This document shows, piece after piece, positions 15,617 through 23,602 of a DNA stretch of 27,513 nt (positions are counted from its first letter, which is position 1; each line of letters opens with the position of its first letter). The DNA is taken from positions 1-27,513 of the forward strand of contig NZCB01000039.1 in NCBI GenBank assembly GCA_002688165.1. The letters run 5' to 3'. Below the pieces are notes generated by a model that saw nothing but the letters and a program-made list of their open reading frames with translations, made no database searches and was not told the DNA's origin. Origin of the DNA: Candidatus Pacearchaeota archaeon (GTDB lineage: Archaea; Nanobdellota; Nanobdellia; Pacearchaeales; GW2011-AR1). A program made the translations under genes and the position numbers.

Positions 15617-16332
15617 TGAAAGAACCTCAATTTAATTAAACGATATACCATTCCTGCAAGATATCTTAAACGAACTGTTGAGAATTTTTCGTATTTTACT
15701 AAAGGAGTATAGAATTCGGCTACCTTAAATTTATGTCTTTTAGATTTATATAATAATTCAATATCAAAATCAAATCCTACACAAATCATATTATTACCTA
15801 CAGATTTCCAAACTTTTCTTCTGAAGAACTTTGCTCCTGCTTGCGTATCTCTAAATTTTAAACCAAAGAAGAATCTAACAAAAGTTTGACCACCTAAAGC
15901 AACTAATCTTCTTATTTGTGAATCCTTAATTCCTTTTTTATTTTTTAGAGATCCCTTAAGATATTTTGTTGCTATAGCAATATCATAATCCTCTAAACTA
16001 TATACCATTTCTTTAATTTTTTTTAAGCTAAATGGATTGTCTGAATCTAGGAATCCCATTAAATCATATTTTGCCTTATCAAAACCCCTTCTTAATGCAT
16101 TTCCTTTTCCACGGTGAGGAATATTTAGAATTTCAATAGGATATTTTTCTGCTAATTTAGTTACAACTTCTAAAGTATCATCTGTACACGCATTGCAAAC
16201 AATTATTATTTCAAAATTTTCAAAATCTGAAAAGATATTACTATATTCTATTACTGAATTTTCTATAATATGTTCTGCATTGTGTGCAGGGATAATTAAT
16301 GATAAATTTTTTTTAGATACCTCATTCTCCAT
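15613..16332 (-). CDS. DPM1-like family 2 glycosyltransferase
   Basis: A 239-residue GT-A enzyme resembling dolichyl-phosphate mannose or glucose synthases, which charge dolichyl phosphate with a sugar for later use outside the cell. Seen are LSLIIPAHNAE (10-20), EIIIVCNACTDDT (41-53), RGKGNALRRGF (74-84), FLDSDNP (94-100) with Asp96/Asp98 as the DXD motif, and RDTQAGAKFFRR (near 160-171), the block typical of the DPM1 group. The C-terminus is basic and has no membrane helices, as in soluble DPM1 forms. A dolichyl-P-linked sugar made here could feed the GT-C transferase at 20882-22612. The start is supported by a TATA box 25 nt upstream. Confidence 0.9.
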   Translation of the reverse strand: MENEVSKKNLSLIIPAHNAEHIIENSVIEYSNIFSDFENFEIIIVCNACTDDTLEVVTKLAEKYPIEILNIPHRGKGNALRRGFDKAKYDLMGFLDSDNPFSLKKIKEMVYSLEDYDIAIATKYLKGSLKNKKGIKDSQIRRLVALGGQTFVRFFFGLKFRDTQAGAKFFRRKVWKSVGNNMICVGFDFDIELLYKSKRHKFKVAEFYTPLVKYEKFSTVRLRYLAGMVYRLIKLRFFH

Positions 16333-16352
16333 ATTATATTGATTAAAATATA

Positions 16353-16362
16353 GTTTTAAAGG
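16353..16362 (-). promoter_or_regulatory. TATA-like box for the DPM1-like/deacetylase unit
   Basis: CCTTTAAAAC on the minus strand is centred about 25 nt before the ATG ending at 16332, predicting a leaderless two-gene transcript. Confidence 0.55.
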
Positions 16363-16395
16363 ATATATCTGGTTTAAAGATATTGAAGAAAAATA

Positions 16396-17799
16396 CTAAT
16401 TAGTTGCAAATTTTAAAACTTCTAGACCGCCTTTGGCTATAAGTTTTATATCATCTAAAGATCTAATTCTTAGAAATCTTTTCATTACAAAAGATGGACG
16501 AATGTAGAATTGTTTGTATGCTTTTTTTTGCATTTCACTCATTAGTTTAGGATTAACATCTCCTAGAATAAATGCTCCGTCTGAATATGCAGTTAATCCT
16601 TCAAATCCCACGTCAAGGAATTTCCCTTCTTTCTTAATTATCTCGTGATGTTCTGTGCCAGGCATAGGGATGCAAATATGGAATGTAGCAGTATCTAGAG
16701 GTAAGCTTTTTGCAAATTCTATTGTATCTCTCATTGTTTGTCTATTTTCTCCAATATTCCCAAAAATAAATAGCCCTCTAGATTCAATTCCAACCTGATG
16801 GCACCAATTTGCTGCATTTCTTATATCCTCTAATTTTTCAGCCTTTCTCATTTTATCTAGAATTTCTTGGTTTCCAGATTCAATTCCTAGAGATAGCATA
16901 TAACATCCGGCCTTTTTCATATGTTTTAGCATTGGCAGAGTTAATTTATCGCACCTTACCCCATTAGCAACCTTCCAAACTATCTTTTTGTTTAATCCTG
17001 TCTTAATCATAAGGTCGCAAAATTCTTTTATTCTATCTGGATAAAATGTAAAATTATCGTCTTGAAAATCTATCTCCTGAGTGCCGTATTTATCAACAAG
17101 AAATTGGATTTCCTTCACTATGCTTTCTCCAGATCTAATTCTAAGTTTTCTTCCGGAAGTTATGAAATCTGCACAAAATGTGCAGCGATATGGGCATCCC
17201 CTTCCACTAACAATATAATCTATAGGTGAACGTCTAGCCTCAAAACTAAAATATTTATCCATTGGCAATAAATCTCTGGCAGGAAAAGGTAAACTATCTA
17301 AATCTTCAATGAATTTGGAATCTTTATTATGAATATTATTTCCATTATTATCTCTATAAGATATTCCGTCAATTTGTTCATAAGGTTTGTTTTCTAAAAT
17401 TTCAACTATTGTTTCCTCGCCTTCCCTTCTTACAACAAGATCTATTTTTGGATGATTTGTGAGCACCTCATCTGGTGCAGAACTTGCATGAATTCCTCCA
17501 AGAATAACTTTGACATTTTCAGGACATAGATTTGACAGTTTGTCTACCTCATTCATTAAACTAGAACTAGCAGATAATGCTATAAAATCTGGATTGTAAT
17601 TAAATATCTCTTTTTTAATTTGTTCATGTGTAAGATTGTGAGCATTTGATTCTAATATCTTTACATCATGTCCTGCTTCTCGCACTACTGCAGCAATATA
17701 TGCAAGTCCTAATGGGGGATAGATTGGTGTTGCAGTATCACTACCGGCATAAGAATATACTAACCTATAATTGGGTTGAATTAATAATAATCTCACCAT
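16396..17799 (-). CDS. B12-binding radical SAM enzyme, canonical CX3CX2C
   Basis: A 467-residue cobalamin-binding radical SAM protein. The B12-binding half (1-150) contains YPPLGLAYIAAVVREAGHDV (27-46) and VILGGIHASSAPDE (98-111). The radical SAM half has SGRGCPYRCTFCA with Cys202, Cys206 and Cys209, then EIDFQDDNFTF, LSLGIESGNQEIL and LFIFGNIGE. This domain order is typical of methylases and of bond-forming enzymes acting on lipids, tetrapyrroles or peptides, so the reaction cannot be named. It lies among glycan genes and is divergent from a DUF4346 gene with 91 nt between the two starts. The very short, possibly leaderless 5' end begins ATGGTGAG. Confidence 0.9.
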   Translation of the reverse strand: MVRLLLIQPNYRLVYSYAGSDTATPIYPPLGLAYIAAVVREAGHDVKILESNAHNLTHEQIKKEIFNYNPDFIALSASSSLMNEVDKLSNLCPENVKVILGGIHASSAPDEVLTNHPKIDLVVRREGEETIVEILENKPYEQIDGISYRDNNGNNIHNKDSKFIEDLDSLPFPARDLLPMDKYFSFEARRSPIDYIVSGRGCPYRCTFCADFITSGRKLRIRSGESIVKEIQFLVDKYGTQEIDFQDDNFTFYPDRIKEFCDLMIKTGLNKKIVWKVANGVRCDKLTLPMLKHMKKAGCYMLSLGIESGNQEILDKMRKAEKLEDIRNAANWCHQVGIESRGLFIFGNIGENRQTMRDTIEFAKSLPLDTATFHICIPMPGTEHHEIIKKEGKFLDVGFEGLTAYSDGAFILGDVNPKLMSEMQKKAYKQFYIRPSFVMKRFLRIRSLDDIKLIAKGGLEVLKFATN

Positions 17800-17820
17800 T
17801 TTTAATGAATATTAACAATT

Positions 17821-17830
17821 GTTTAAATAT
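17821..17830 (-). promoter_or_regulatory. TATA-like box for the canonical radical SAM gene
   Basis: ATATTTAAAC on the minus strand is centred about 26 nt before the ATG ending at 17799. Confidence 0.5.
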
Positions 17831-17861
17831 ATTTCTGTGTTTTCTAATCATTTATATATAA

Positions 17862-17871
17862 ACTTAAATAG
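17862..17871 (+). promoter_or_regulatory. TATA-like box for the DUF4346 gene
   Basis: ACTTAAATAG is centred about 24 nt before the ATG at 17891. The TATATATAAA at 17853-17862 is an alternative. Either lies downstream of the first in-frame start at 17819, which is therefore unlikely to be used. Confidence 0.45.
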
Positions 17872-17890
17872 TAAAAAATTAAGTATTTTT

Positions 17891-18292
17891 ATGGAAGATG
17901 AAAAAGAGATTATTGAAAAAGAAAATTCTAATGCTACTAGTCTTGGAAAATATGATAAAGAAGGGTTTAAGGAGATTACTATGGAGAAACCTGAAGAGAT
18001 TGATGCTACAGGTTTAGAAAGGCCTTGGAGATTGGATCCAAAAGGTTATTTTCTAATAAGAATTAATGAGGAATTAGGTAAATTAGAGGCCGCATTTTGT
18101 GATCTAAAGGAGAATAAGGTTAGAAAGGTAATAAGGGGAGATACGCCTATAGAAGTTTATACGGCTATTCTAAGGGAAGAATTAGTAACTATGTTAGATC
18201 ATGCTGCAGATATTGGTGTTGAGCTTCAGAAAGCCTATATTGCCTTAAGTGAAGGCAAGAAATATACACAAGATAAAATAGATTTAGAATAA
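17891..18292 (+). CDS. DUF4346-domain protein
   Basis: A 133-residue soluble protein: an acidic, low-complexity N-terminal tail of about 45 residues followed by one compact domain. WRLDPKGYFLIRI (46-58), KVIRGDTP (79-86), LDHAADIGVELQKAYIAL (102-119) and YTQD (125-128) match the DUF4346 family pattern as I recall it (DPxGYFxIR, IRG, LDHAxxLGxEL, YxQD). That domain is known mainly as an appendage to MtrA-like, corrinoid-linked methyltransferase proteins, and its own activity is unknown. Standing alone and divergent from a B12-binding radical SAM gene, it may serve corrinoid or methyl-group handling; this is inference. Start chosen at 17891 by TATA spacing; the longer frame from 17819 would run through the divergent promoter. 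Confidence 0.75.
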   Translation: MEDEKEIIEKENSNATSLGKYDKEGFKEITMEKPEEIDATGLERPWRLDPKGYFLIRINEELGKLEAAFCDLKENKVRKVIRGDTPIEVYTAILREELVTMLDHAADIGVELQKAYIALSEGKKYTQDKIDLE

Positions 18293-18308
18293 TTTCAGTA
18301 AATATATT

Positions 18309-18318
18309 CTTTTAAAGT
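18309..18318 (+). promoter_or_regulatory. TATA-like box for the nucleotidyltransferase unit
   Basis: CTTTTAAAGT is centred 24-25 nt before the ATG at 18338, predicting a leaderless transcript for the three-gene unit that follows. Confidence 0.55.
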
Positions 18319-18337
18319 ATCTGCTTTTAATTAACTC

Positions 18338-19495
18338 ATGAATATGGAAGGTCTAAAATATACAATTTCTCTTGAAGCAGATAAAAAGATTCAGGAAGAT
18401 GTAGATATAATTAACAAAATAATTTTGGATAAATATGGTGATGAAATAAAGGCCATAGTTATGTTTGGAGGATTTGGACATATGGGCGGAAGTTTTAGGG
18501 AGGTTGATAATAAAATATTACCGTTGAATGATTATGATCTTTATATAATAAGTGAGAATGAAATGAATGATGAAACTCTTGAGAAATTGGGTGAAGAATG
18601 TAGTGAGGCCCTTGGTAGAGGAGGTAAGGAGATTGTTGAGAATTATAATGAGGAATATGATGAGAATGAATTTTTTCATGTAGATTTACATAATTTAACT
18701 GAAAAGAAATTGAAAAAATTATATCCTACTCAAAGAACATTTGATCTTAAATCAAGTATAGTTGTTTATGGAAATGAAGATATTCTAGAGAATATACCTG
18801 ATGTGAAGATTTCTAAATCAGATGCTATAAGGTTATTATTTAATAAATTAGATCATTTTGCAATTGCTGAAGATAATTCTGAAATAATAAAAAGCATTTA
18901 TGCAGTTAAGGGATTTACAGATTTATGTACTAGCATTTTGATTTATAAAAATAAATATGTATCTAGATATCAGGATAGGGCAGATATTATTCAGAAAATG
19001 GGAATTCCGGATGAATTGAAGGAACTAATTAAAATAGCTACCCGCTCAAAATTATATGAGGGTTATAAATTAGATAATGCAGATTATTTCTTTGAAAAAT
19101 CAAAGGAATGGGTAAGATGGACCTTGAAAAAGATACTTAGAGATCATCTAAATATAGAAAGTGAAGACTGGAAAATTATATGTAAAAAATGTTATGATAA
19201 ATTGCCCTATATTTATTTTAATGATTATTTGAAATCTAACAAATTGTTTTTTGGGCAATATTATTTGAATTGGAAGTTTTTTATGAGTGGATTAAGGAAG
19301 GATGAATTTCTTATTAAAAATGTCATTAGATGGAGAGATTCTGGGTTAATAGTTGCATTGTCGTTAATTTTATATTCTGTTGGAGAATATCAGGAATCTG
19401 AGAAATATCTAAAGAAATTAACTAATAATACTAAGCCCTTGAAAGATAGAATACTAAAATTATATTCTGTTTATTATTTGCAAAAATTACTTTAA
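18338..19495 (+). CDS. Pol-beta-type nucleotidyltransferase with helical C-terminal domain
   Basis: A 385-residue protein whose first 150 residues form a nucleotidyltransferase domain: FGGFGHMGGS (43-52) supplies the Gly-Ser nucleotide-binding turn, NDYDLYI (64-70) the first two metal-binding acids (Asp65, Asp67), and FFHVDLHNL (112-120) the third (Asp116). The remaining 230 residues are mostly helical, with FNKLDHFAIAED (168-179) and KGFTDLCTSIL, resembling substrate-binding helical bundles of MNT-like enzymes. It should transfer a nucleotide from NTP to an unknown acceptor: protein, sugar or lipid. The downstream alkaline-phosphatase-superfamily gene starts 1 nt after its stop, so the two are almost certainly co-expressed. 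A toxin-antitoxin MNT role is less likely given the size and the lack of a HEPN partner. Confidence 0.75.
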   Translation: MNMEGLKYTISLEADKKIQEDVDIINKIILDKYGDEIKAIVMFGGFGHMGGSFREVDNKILPLNDYDLYIISENEMNDETLEKLGEECSEALGRGGKEIVENYNEEYDENEFFHVDLHNLTEKKLKKLYPTQRTFDLKSSIVVYGNEDILENIPDVKISKSDAIRLLFNKLDHFAIAEDNSEIIKSIYAVKGFTDLCTSILIYKNKYVSRYQDRADIIQKMGIPDELKELIKIATRSKLYEGYKLDNADYFFEKSKEWVRWTLKKILRDHLNIESEDWKIICKKCYDKLPYIYFNDYLKSNKLFFGQYYLNWKFFMSGLRKDEFLIKNVIRWRDSGLIVALSLILYSVGEYQESEKYLKKLTNNTKPLKDRILKLYSVYYLQKLL

Positions 19496-19496
19496 A

Positions 19497-20384
19497 ATGG
19501 CTAGAACAAAAATCATATTGATAGATGCTTTTAAGCTTGAATATTTAAAATATGCTCCCTATCTAAGATCCTTATGTGAAAAAAAACGGCATGGAAATTT
19601 AGATATGGGTATTGGGCATTGGAGGGGAGTGGATATTTTATTTAATGGGAATTCGGAAATTATTGGTAATTTTTGTAAAGGTTCTGGCAAATTAAAATAT
19701 TTTAAATATTTCAAATTTCTAGATAATCTTGGAAGATTTGGAAGATTTCTGATTAATGTTTTATTTAATATTCCTAGATTATTGAAAGGTTATGAAATGT
19801 TTAAAACTGGGAAAATTCCTGTAAGTATGTTGTGTAAATTGGATGTTAGTTATGGAAAACATGTTGGTAAAAAATCAGATATTGATTTTTTTTATTTTGG
19901 CGAACTTGATAATTTAGGGCATAAATATGGGACCAAAAGTATTCAGATTATTAGGGCCATAAGGAACATTGATAAAAAATTGGAAAATATGAAATTTGAT
20001 CTTATATTTTCAGATCATGGAATGATTGATGTTGAAAAGATTATTAGTGTTCCAATAACTAATGACTGTTTTATTGATTCAGATATGGCTAGATATTGGG
20101 GGAGTGAGGAGGAATTAGATAAAATTAGGGGAGAATTGCCCATGGAGAATGGAAGGATAATTGAATGGGATAAAAAATATGGAGATTTAATATTTTTAGT
20201 TAATACTGGAGTTTTGATTTTCCCAGATTTTTGGAATGAAAACATAGTTAAGGGTATGCATGGATATGATGGTAAACACCAAGATATGAAAGCTTTTTAT
20301 CTTCTAAATGAAAATGGTAATAAGGAGGATTTAAAAGTTGAAGAACTTCATAAAATTTTAAATGGAATTAGGAAAAGAAGATAA
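19497..20384 (+). CDS. Alkaline-phosphatase-superfamily (phosphodiesterase-like) protein, nucleophile not visible
   Basis: A 295-residue protein with the two-metal site of the alkaline phosphatase/nucleotide pyrophosphatase superfamily: Asp10 (ILIDAF), Asp138 and His142 (ELDNLGHKYG), Asp173-His174 (FSDHGM) and His255 (GMHGYD). In active relatives a Thr or Ser nucleophile follows the first Asp by roughly 35 residues, in a block before the first helix. Here that region (IGHWRGVDILFNG, 39-51) has neither. No signal peptide is seen, so it is probably cytoplasmic. It is 1 nt downstream of the nucleotidyltransferase and overlaps the methyltransferase by 23 nt. It might hydrolyse a phosphodiester with a different nucleophile, or be a binding protein. 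Confidence 0.7.
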   Translation: MARTKIILIDAFKLEYLKYAPYLRSLCEKKRHGNLDMGIGHWRGVDILFNGNSEIIGNFCKGSGKLKYFKYFKFLDNLGRFGRFLINVLFNIPRLLKGYEMFKTGKIPVSMLCKLDVSYGKHVGKKSDIDFFYFGELDNLGHKYGTKSIQIIRAIRNIDKKLENMKFDLIFSDHGMIDVEKIISVPITNDCFIDSDMARYWGSEEELDKIRGELPMENGRIIEWDKKYGDLIFLVNTGVLIFPDFWNENIVKGMHGYDGKHQDMKAFYLLNENGNKEDLKVEELHKILNGIRKRR

Positions 20385-20892
20385 TTTGTTAAATAATACC
20401 TATGAAAGTGGTAGTTTGATTGCTAAAATTTATTTTAGATGGAAAGTTATGACTGCTATAAAATTGGCAGGATTGACAAAGGAGGATATAATCTTAGATT
20501 ACGGATGTGGAGATGGGTGGTTAGAACATAAATTAAAAAATTATAATATTCATGGATATGATTTAAATCCAGATAAGACGTTTGTTAAAGATTATACTAA
20601 GATTAGACCTACAAAAATTTTTGTTTTGGATGTTTTTGAACATATTCCCGTTAAGGTGATTAAGGAGATAATTGATAATTTTAAGAATATGGGAAATTTT
20701 GAATTAATTGTAAGTCAGCCTACAGAGAATTGGTTATCTAGAAAAGTTAGAAAATTAATTGGGAAAAGTGAGGTTCCAGATGAGCATATAACTAGATATG
20801 AAGAAATTATTGAAATATTAAAACAGGAATTTAAATTGATTAAGAAGGTTAATTTTTTTACAGTATGTCATATTTTTTTATTTAAGAATTAG
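20362..20892 (+). CDS. SAM-dependent methyltransferase (class I)
   Basis: A 176-residue Rossmann-type methyltransferase. Motif I is IILDYGCGDGWLEHKL (near 43-58), followed by IHGYDLNPD with the acidic ribose-contact residue, then IFVLDVFEHIP (near 90-100) for the motif IV region and the UbiE/Coq5-like fold. It could methylate a sugar or lipid headgroup. The ATG at 20362 overlaps the preceding gene by 23 nt; a TTG at 20386, just past that gene's stop, is an alternative start and would remove eight residues that are not needed for the fold. It ends with an 11-nt overlap into the convergent GT-C gene. Confidence 0.82.
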   Translation: MELGKEDNLLNNTYESGSLIAKIYFRWKVMTAIKLAGLTKEDIILDYGCGDGWLEHKLKNYNIHGYDLNPDKTFVKDYTKIRPTKIFVLDVFEHIPVKVIKEIIDNFKNMGNFELIVSQPTENWLSRKVRKLIGKSEVPDEHITRYEEIIEILKQEFKLIKKVNFFTVCHIFLFKN

Positions 20893-22612
20893 TATTGTTT
20901 TGTAATATTATTTCAGGAGGAGTAATTGTTTTTGCAGGTGTTTTGATGCTTGCTCTAAGTTTAGCTAATGCTATTTCATTATAGTCAAATCTGTAAATTA
21001 CTAATACAGGTTGCTCTTGAGATCCATATAATTTTGCAGGAGTTAGTAGTTCTGGAAATTCATTAGGAAAAGGGTAAATCCAATCAGTATGACGTTCAAA
21101 AACTGAGATAATGAGATATTTTGGCCTTTCTTTTATAACAAATTCTATGAATTCATCCCTGGTTCCCACAGGAATATCTCTTCTGTAGTTTAATCCTGAA
21201 GGATAGTTAGATCTTTCTGAATAGTAAGTTATTTGGGGATGAGAATGAGAAATTACTATATCCTCTGGATTGGAATTTGCTTTAACCCATTCTCCAGCTA
21301 ATTTTACTTCCTGATAAGAGGCTTTTTTTGAATTTATTAGATCAAATCCAAAATTATAATTGGGAATAAGGGCTATTATTAAAATTATTATAGATATAAT
21401 TATTATTGTTCTTTGTTTCAATTTAAATTTATTTTTTAAGAAAGATCCTAGTAAAATGAAAGGATATATTGCTATAAAGAATAAGAAAGGTATTGTTGGC
21501 ATAGCATATCTTTGTTCTAGGTGAGGTGCAATGTACCCTAAGAAAACTAAACTGAAGACTATGAAGAATAATATAAAGAATCTTTTCTGCATTTCATAGT
21601 TTTTAAATATTTTATCAAATCCTAAAAATAGGTCTATGAAAAATAAGAAAAATCCTAAAATGAATAGAATATACATGGGAGATATCACAAATAGACTGGA
21701 ATATCCTGCCTGGTTTCCATCTAAAATATAGGGCAAATTAGTGAAATAAACATGAAGATTTGAAAATCCTGATTCTTCTACACCTCCAATCTCTCCAGTT
21801 TCAGATATTCCTTCAATTCCCAAATAGTATGCTGCTAAATCTGTTATAGGATTTCCAAAATAGGAATTATGCATTGCCATCTGTGGAATGAAAATAATTG
21901 CAAAGATTAAGATTGATATCCATAACCATTTATTTAAAATAAATTTCCATTTCTCCTTGATTATTGCCATGGCTAGGAATGCAAATGAAAACATTAAATA
22001 TTGCATTCTTATCAAACAGGCGCATGCATAAAATAATCCAAATAATATAAAGTATTTTTTTCCGCGGTTTTCCATATATCCCTTCCAGAAAAAGAAGACT
22101 GCAGTTAAGAAAAAGAATGTTGCCGGCAAATTAGTTAATGGACGCCCTGAAAAAAATAAGAAGACCCATGAAAATGTTACCCCAATGCTAGTTAAGAGCC
22201 CTAATTTTTTGTTAAACATCATTGAGATTAATTGATATGTAACAAAGACTATTCCTACAGACAATAAGATAACTAAAAATCTTATAGATAACTCTCCCAA
22301 ACCTATCCTAAAAAAAGAGGATTCTATTAAAGGCCATAGAAATCCTCTACGATAATACCAGACGTCAATAGTGTTAAGTCCAAGGCCCCATCTTTTTGCA
22401 CTTGCAAGATAGTCTGCAGCATCCCACCATATTGCCTGGTGTTTTGTTTGCATATAAACTAGCATTCTTATTATAAATGCAACTATTAGTACCCCTGCAA
22501 GGTATCTATCGTAATCATCTTTTATCCATCCCGTTAGAAAATTCTTTAGAGATTTCTTTCTTTTTTCAATATCTGGAACTAATTGTTCAGCAGTTGGAAC
22601 CTCATTTTCCAT
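20882..22612 (-). CDS. GT-C membrane glycosyltransferase (PMT/ArnT-like)
   Basis: A 576-residue enzyme that likely transfers a sugar from dolichyl phosphate (or a similar lipid) to a glycan or protein on the outer membrane face. After a charged 30-residue tail and the first helix (37-53) comes IWWDAADYLASAKRWG (61-76), whose Asp64 fits the catalytic acid in the first external loop of GT39/GT83-type enzymes. About ten to twelve helices follow to about residue 425, then a soluble domain of about 150 residues with a Tyr/Pro-rich segment. A TATA box 26 nt upstream, inside the end of the dehydratase gene, gives it its own promoter. The dolichyl-P sugar could come from the DPM1-like enzyme at 15613-16332. 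Confidence 0.85.
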   Translation of the reverse strand: MENEVPTAEQLVPDIEKRKKSLKNFLTGWIKDDYDRYLAGVLIVAFIIRMLVYMQTKHQAIWWDAADYLASAKRWGLGLNTIDVWYYRRGFLWPLIESSFFRIGLGELSIRFLVILLSVGIVFVTYQLISMMFNKKLGLLTSIGVTFSWVFLFFSGRPLTNLPATFFFLTAVFFFWKGYMENRGKKYFILFGLFYACACLIRMQYLMFSFAFLAMAIIKEKWKFILNKWLWISILIFAIIFIPQMAMHNSYFGNPITDLAAYYLGIEGISETGEIGGVEESGFSNLHVYFTNLPYILDGNQAGYSSLFVISPMYILFILGFFLFFIDLFLGFDKIFKNYEMQKRFFILFFIVFSLVFLGYIAPHLEQRYAMPTIPFLFFIAIYPFILLGSFLKNKFKLKQRTIIIISIIILIIALIPNYNFGFDLINSKKASYQEVKLAGEWVKANSNPEDIVISHSHPQITYYSERSNYPSGLNYRRDIPVGTRDEFIEFVIKERPKYLIISVFERHTDWIYPFPNEFPELLTPAKLYGSQEQPVLVIYRFDYNEIALAKLRASIKTPAKTITPPEIILQNNTNS

Positions 22613-22633
22613 TATTGAAAGTAGAAATATTTG

Positions 22634-22643
22634 TTTTTATAGA
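22634..22643 (-). promoter_or_regulatory. TATA-like box for the GT-C gene
   Basis: ATCTATAAAAA on the minus strand is centred about 26 nt before the ATG ending at 22612 and overlaps the stop codon of the upstream SDR gene. Confidence 0.45.
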
Positions 22644-23602
22644 TTTGTATTTTCTTGAGATAATGTTTTTCTCCAATAATCTAACATGTCCTTGAGAGTT
22701 TGTTCTAATGGAATTTCCTGTTCCCATCCTGTAGATTTATTAAACTTAGTTGAATCCCCATAAATTACTGCCTCATCAGTTGGCCTGAGAAGTTTGGGAT
22801 CTTGTTCTAGTGTGAATTCAAAATCTACTAATTTTCTTAGTATCTCAATTATATCTGCAATTTTATAGACATGTTTCCCACTTATGTTATAAACTTCTCC
22901 TATTTGTGCTTTTTCTAATGCTAAATAGAATCCTCTGATGGTATCTCTAACATCGGTTATGGCCCTTTGAGTTTCTATGTTTCCAATAATAAGTTTCTTA
23001 TCTTTATTTAACCCCAATTCAATTTCTACAAGTCTTTTTGTAAAATCTGCACATACGTCATTGATCTTTTTTGGCCCAGTAGTGTTAAAAATTCTCATTG
23101 AAATTGAGGGTACATTGAAATTTTTAAAATATTGATATGCGAGTTTTTCTTGAGCTAGTTTTGAAACTCCATAAGGCTGTAATGGATTCAGCTCATGGCT
23201 TTCTTTTATTGGGGTTTCATGAGGTTCAACAAAGCCATATTCTGCGCTTGTGCAAGCATTTAGTATCTTGCAATTGGGTTTTATTTGTTTAACTGCTTCA
23301 AAAATGTTCACAGTTCCTAAAACATTAGTTTCAATTGTATACCATGGATCTTCCCAAGATACGGTTGGAAAACTTTGTGCGGCTAAATGATATATATGAT
23401 CTGGTTGGAAATCTTTTACTATTGAAAAAACTTTTTCCTTATCTCTAACATCACATTCCATTTTTATACAATCTTTATGCAATTCATCAATATTTGTTGT
23501 TGGTTGATAATATGTGGATAGAACTGTAAATCCTTTTTTAATAAGGAATTCTGTAAGATGTTGTCCCATCATTCCCCCACCTCCCGTTATCCAGGCTCTC
23601 AT
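22637..23602 (-). CDS. GDP-sugar 4,6-dehydratase-like SDR
   Basis: A 321-residue extended short-chain dehydrogenase closest in pattern to GDP-mannose 4,6-dehydratase and its relatives. It has the NAD(P) loop TGGGGMMGQ (6-14), HLAAQSFPTVSWEDP (72-86) and TNVLGTVNIFEA, both typical of the GDP-mannose dehydratase group, the Ser/Thr-Glu pair in CTSAEYG (117-123), and Tyr144/Lys148 (PYGVSK). The Glu121 favours a dehydratase over a simple epimerase, although the related GDP-4-keto-6-deoxy-mannose reductases are close in sequence. It overlaps the HddC-HddA gene by 4 nt, so its natural substrate may be the GDP-heptose made there, giving a 6-deoxy-4-keto-heptose as in bacterial DmhA-type enzymes. The substrate assignment is inference. 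Confidence 0.85.
   Translation of the reverse strand: MRAWITGGGGMMGQHLTEFLIKKGFTVLSTYYQPTTNIDELHKDCIKMECDVRDKEKVFSIVKDFQPDHIYHLAAQSFPTVSWEDPWYTIETNVLGTVNIFEAVKQIKPNCKILNACTSAEYGFVEPHETPIKESHELNPLQPYGVSKLAQEKLAYQYFKNFNVPSISMRIFNTTGPKKINDVCADFTKRLVEIELGLNKDKKLIIGNIETQRAITDVRDTIRGFYLALEKAQIGEVYNISGKHVYKIADIIEILRKLVDFEFTLEQDPKLLRPTDEAVIYGDSTKFNKSTGWEQEIPLEQTLKDMLDYWRKTLSQENTNL

Noticed and set aside
17819..17890. Extended N-terminus of the DUF4346 protein starting at 17819
   Set aside because: This segment contains the TATA-like boxes for both divergent genes and encodes residues unlike the acidic tail; the ATG at 17891 fits the promoter spacing.
16320..22612. Shared MENEV N-termini of the DPM1-like and GT-C proteins
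   Set aside because: The similarity stops after five residues and upstream DNA differs, so it is probably chance.
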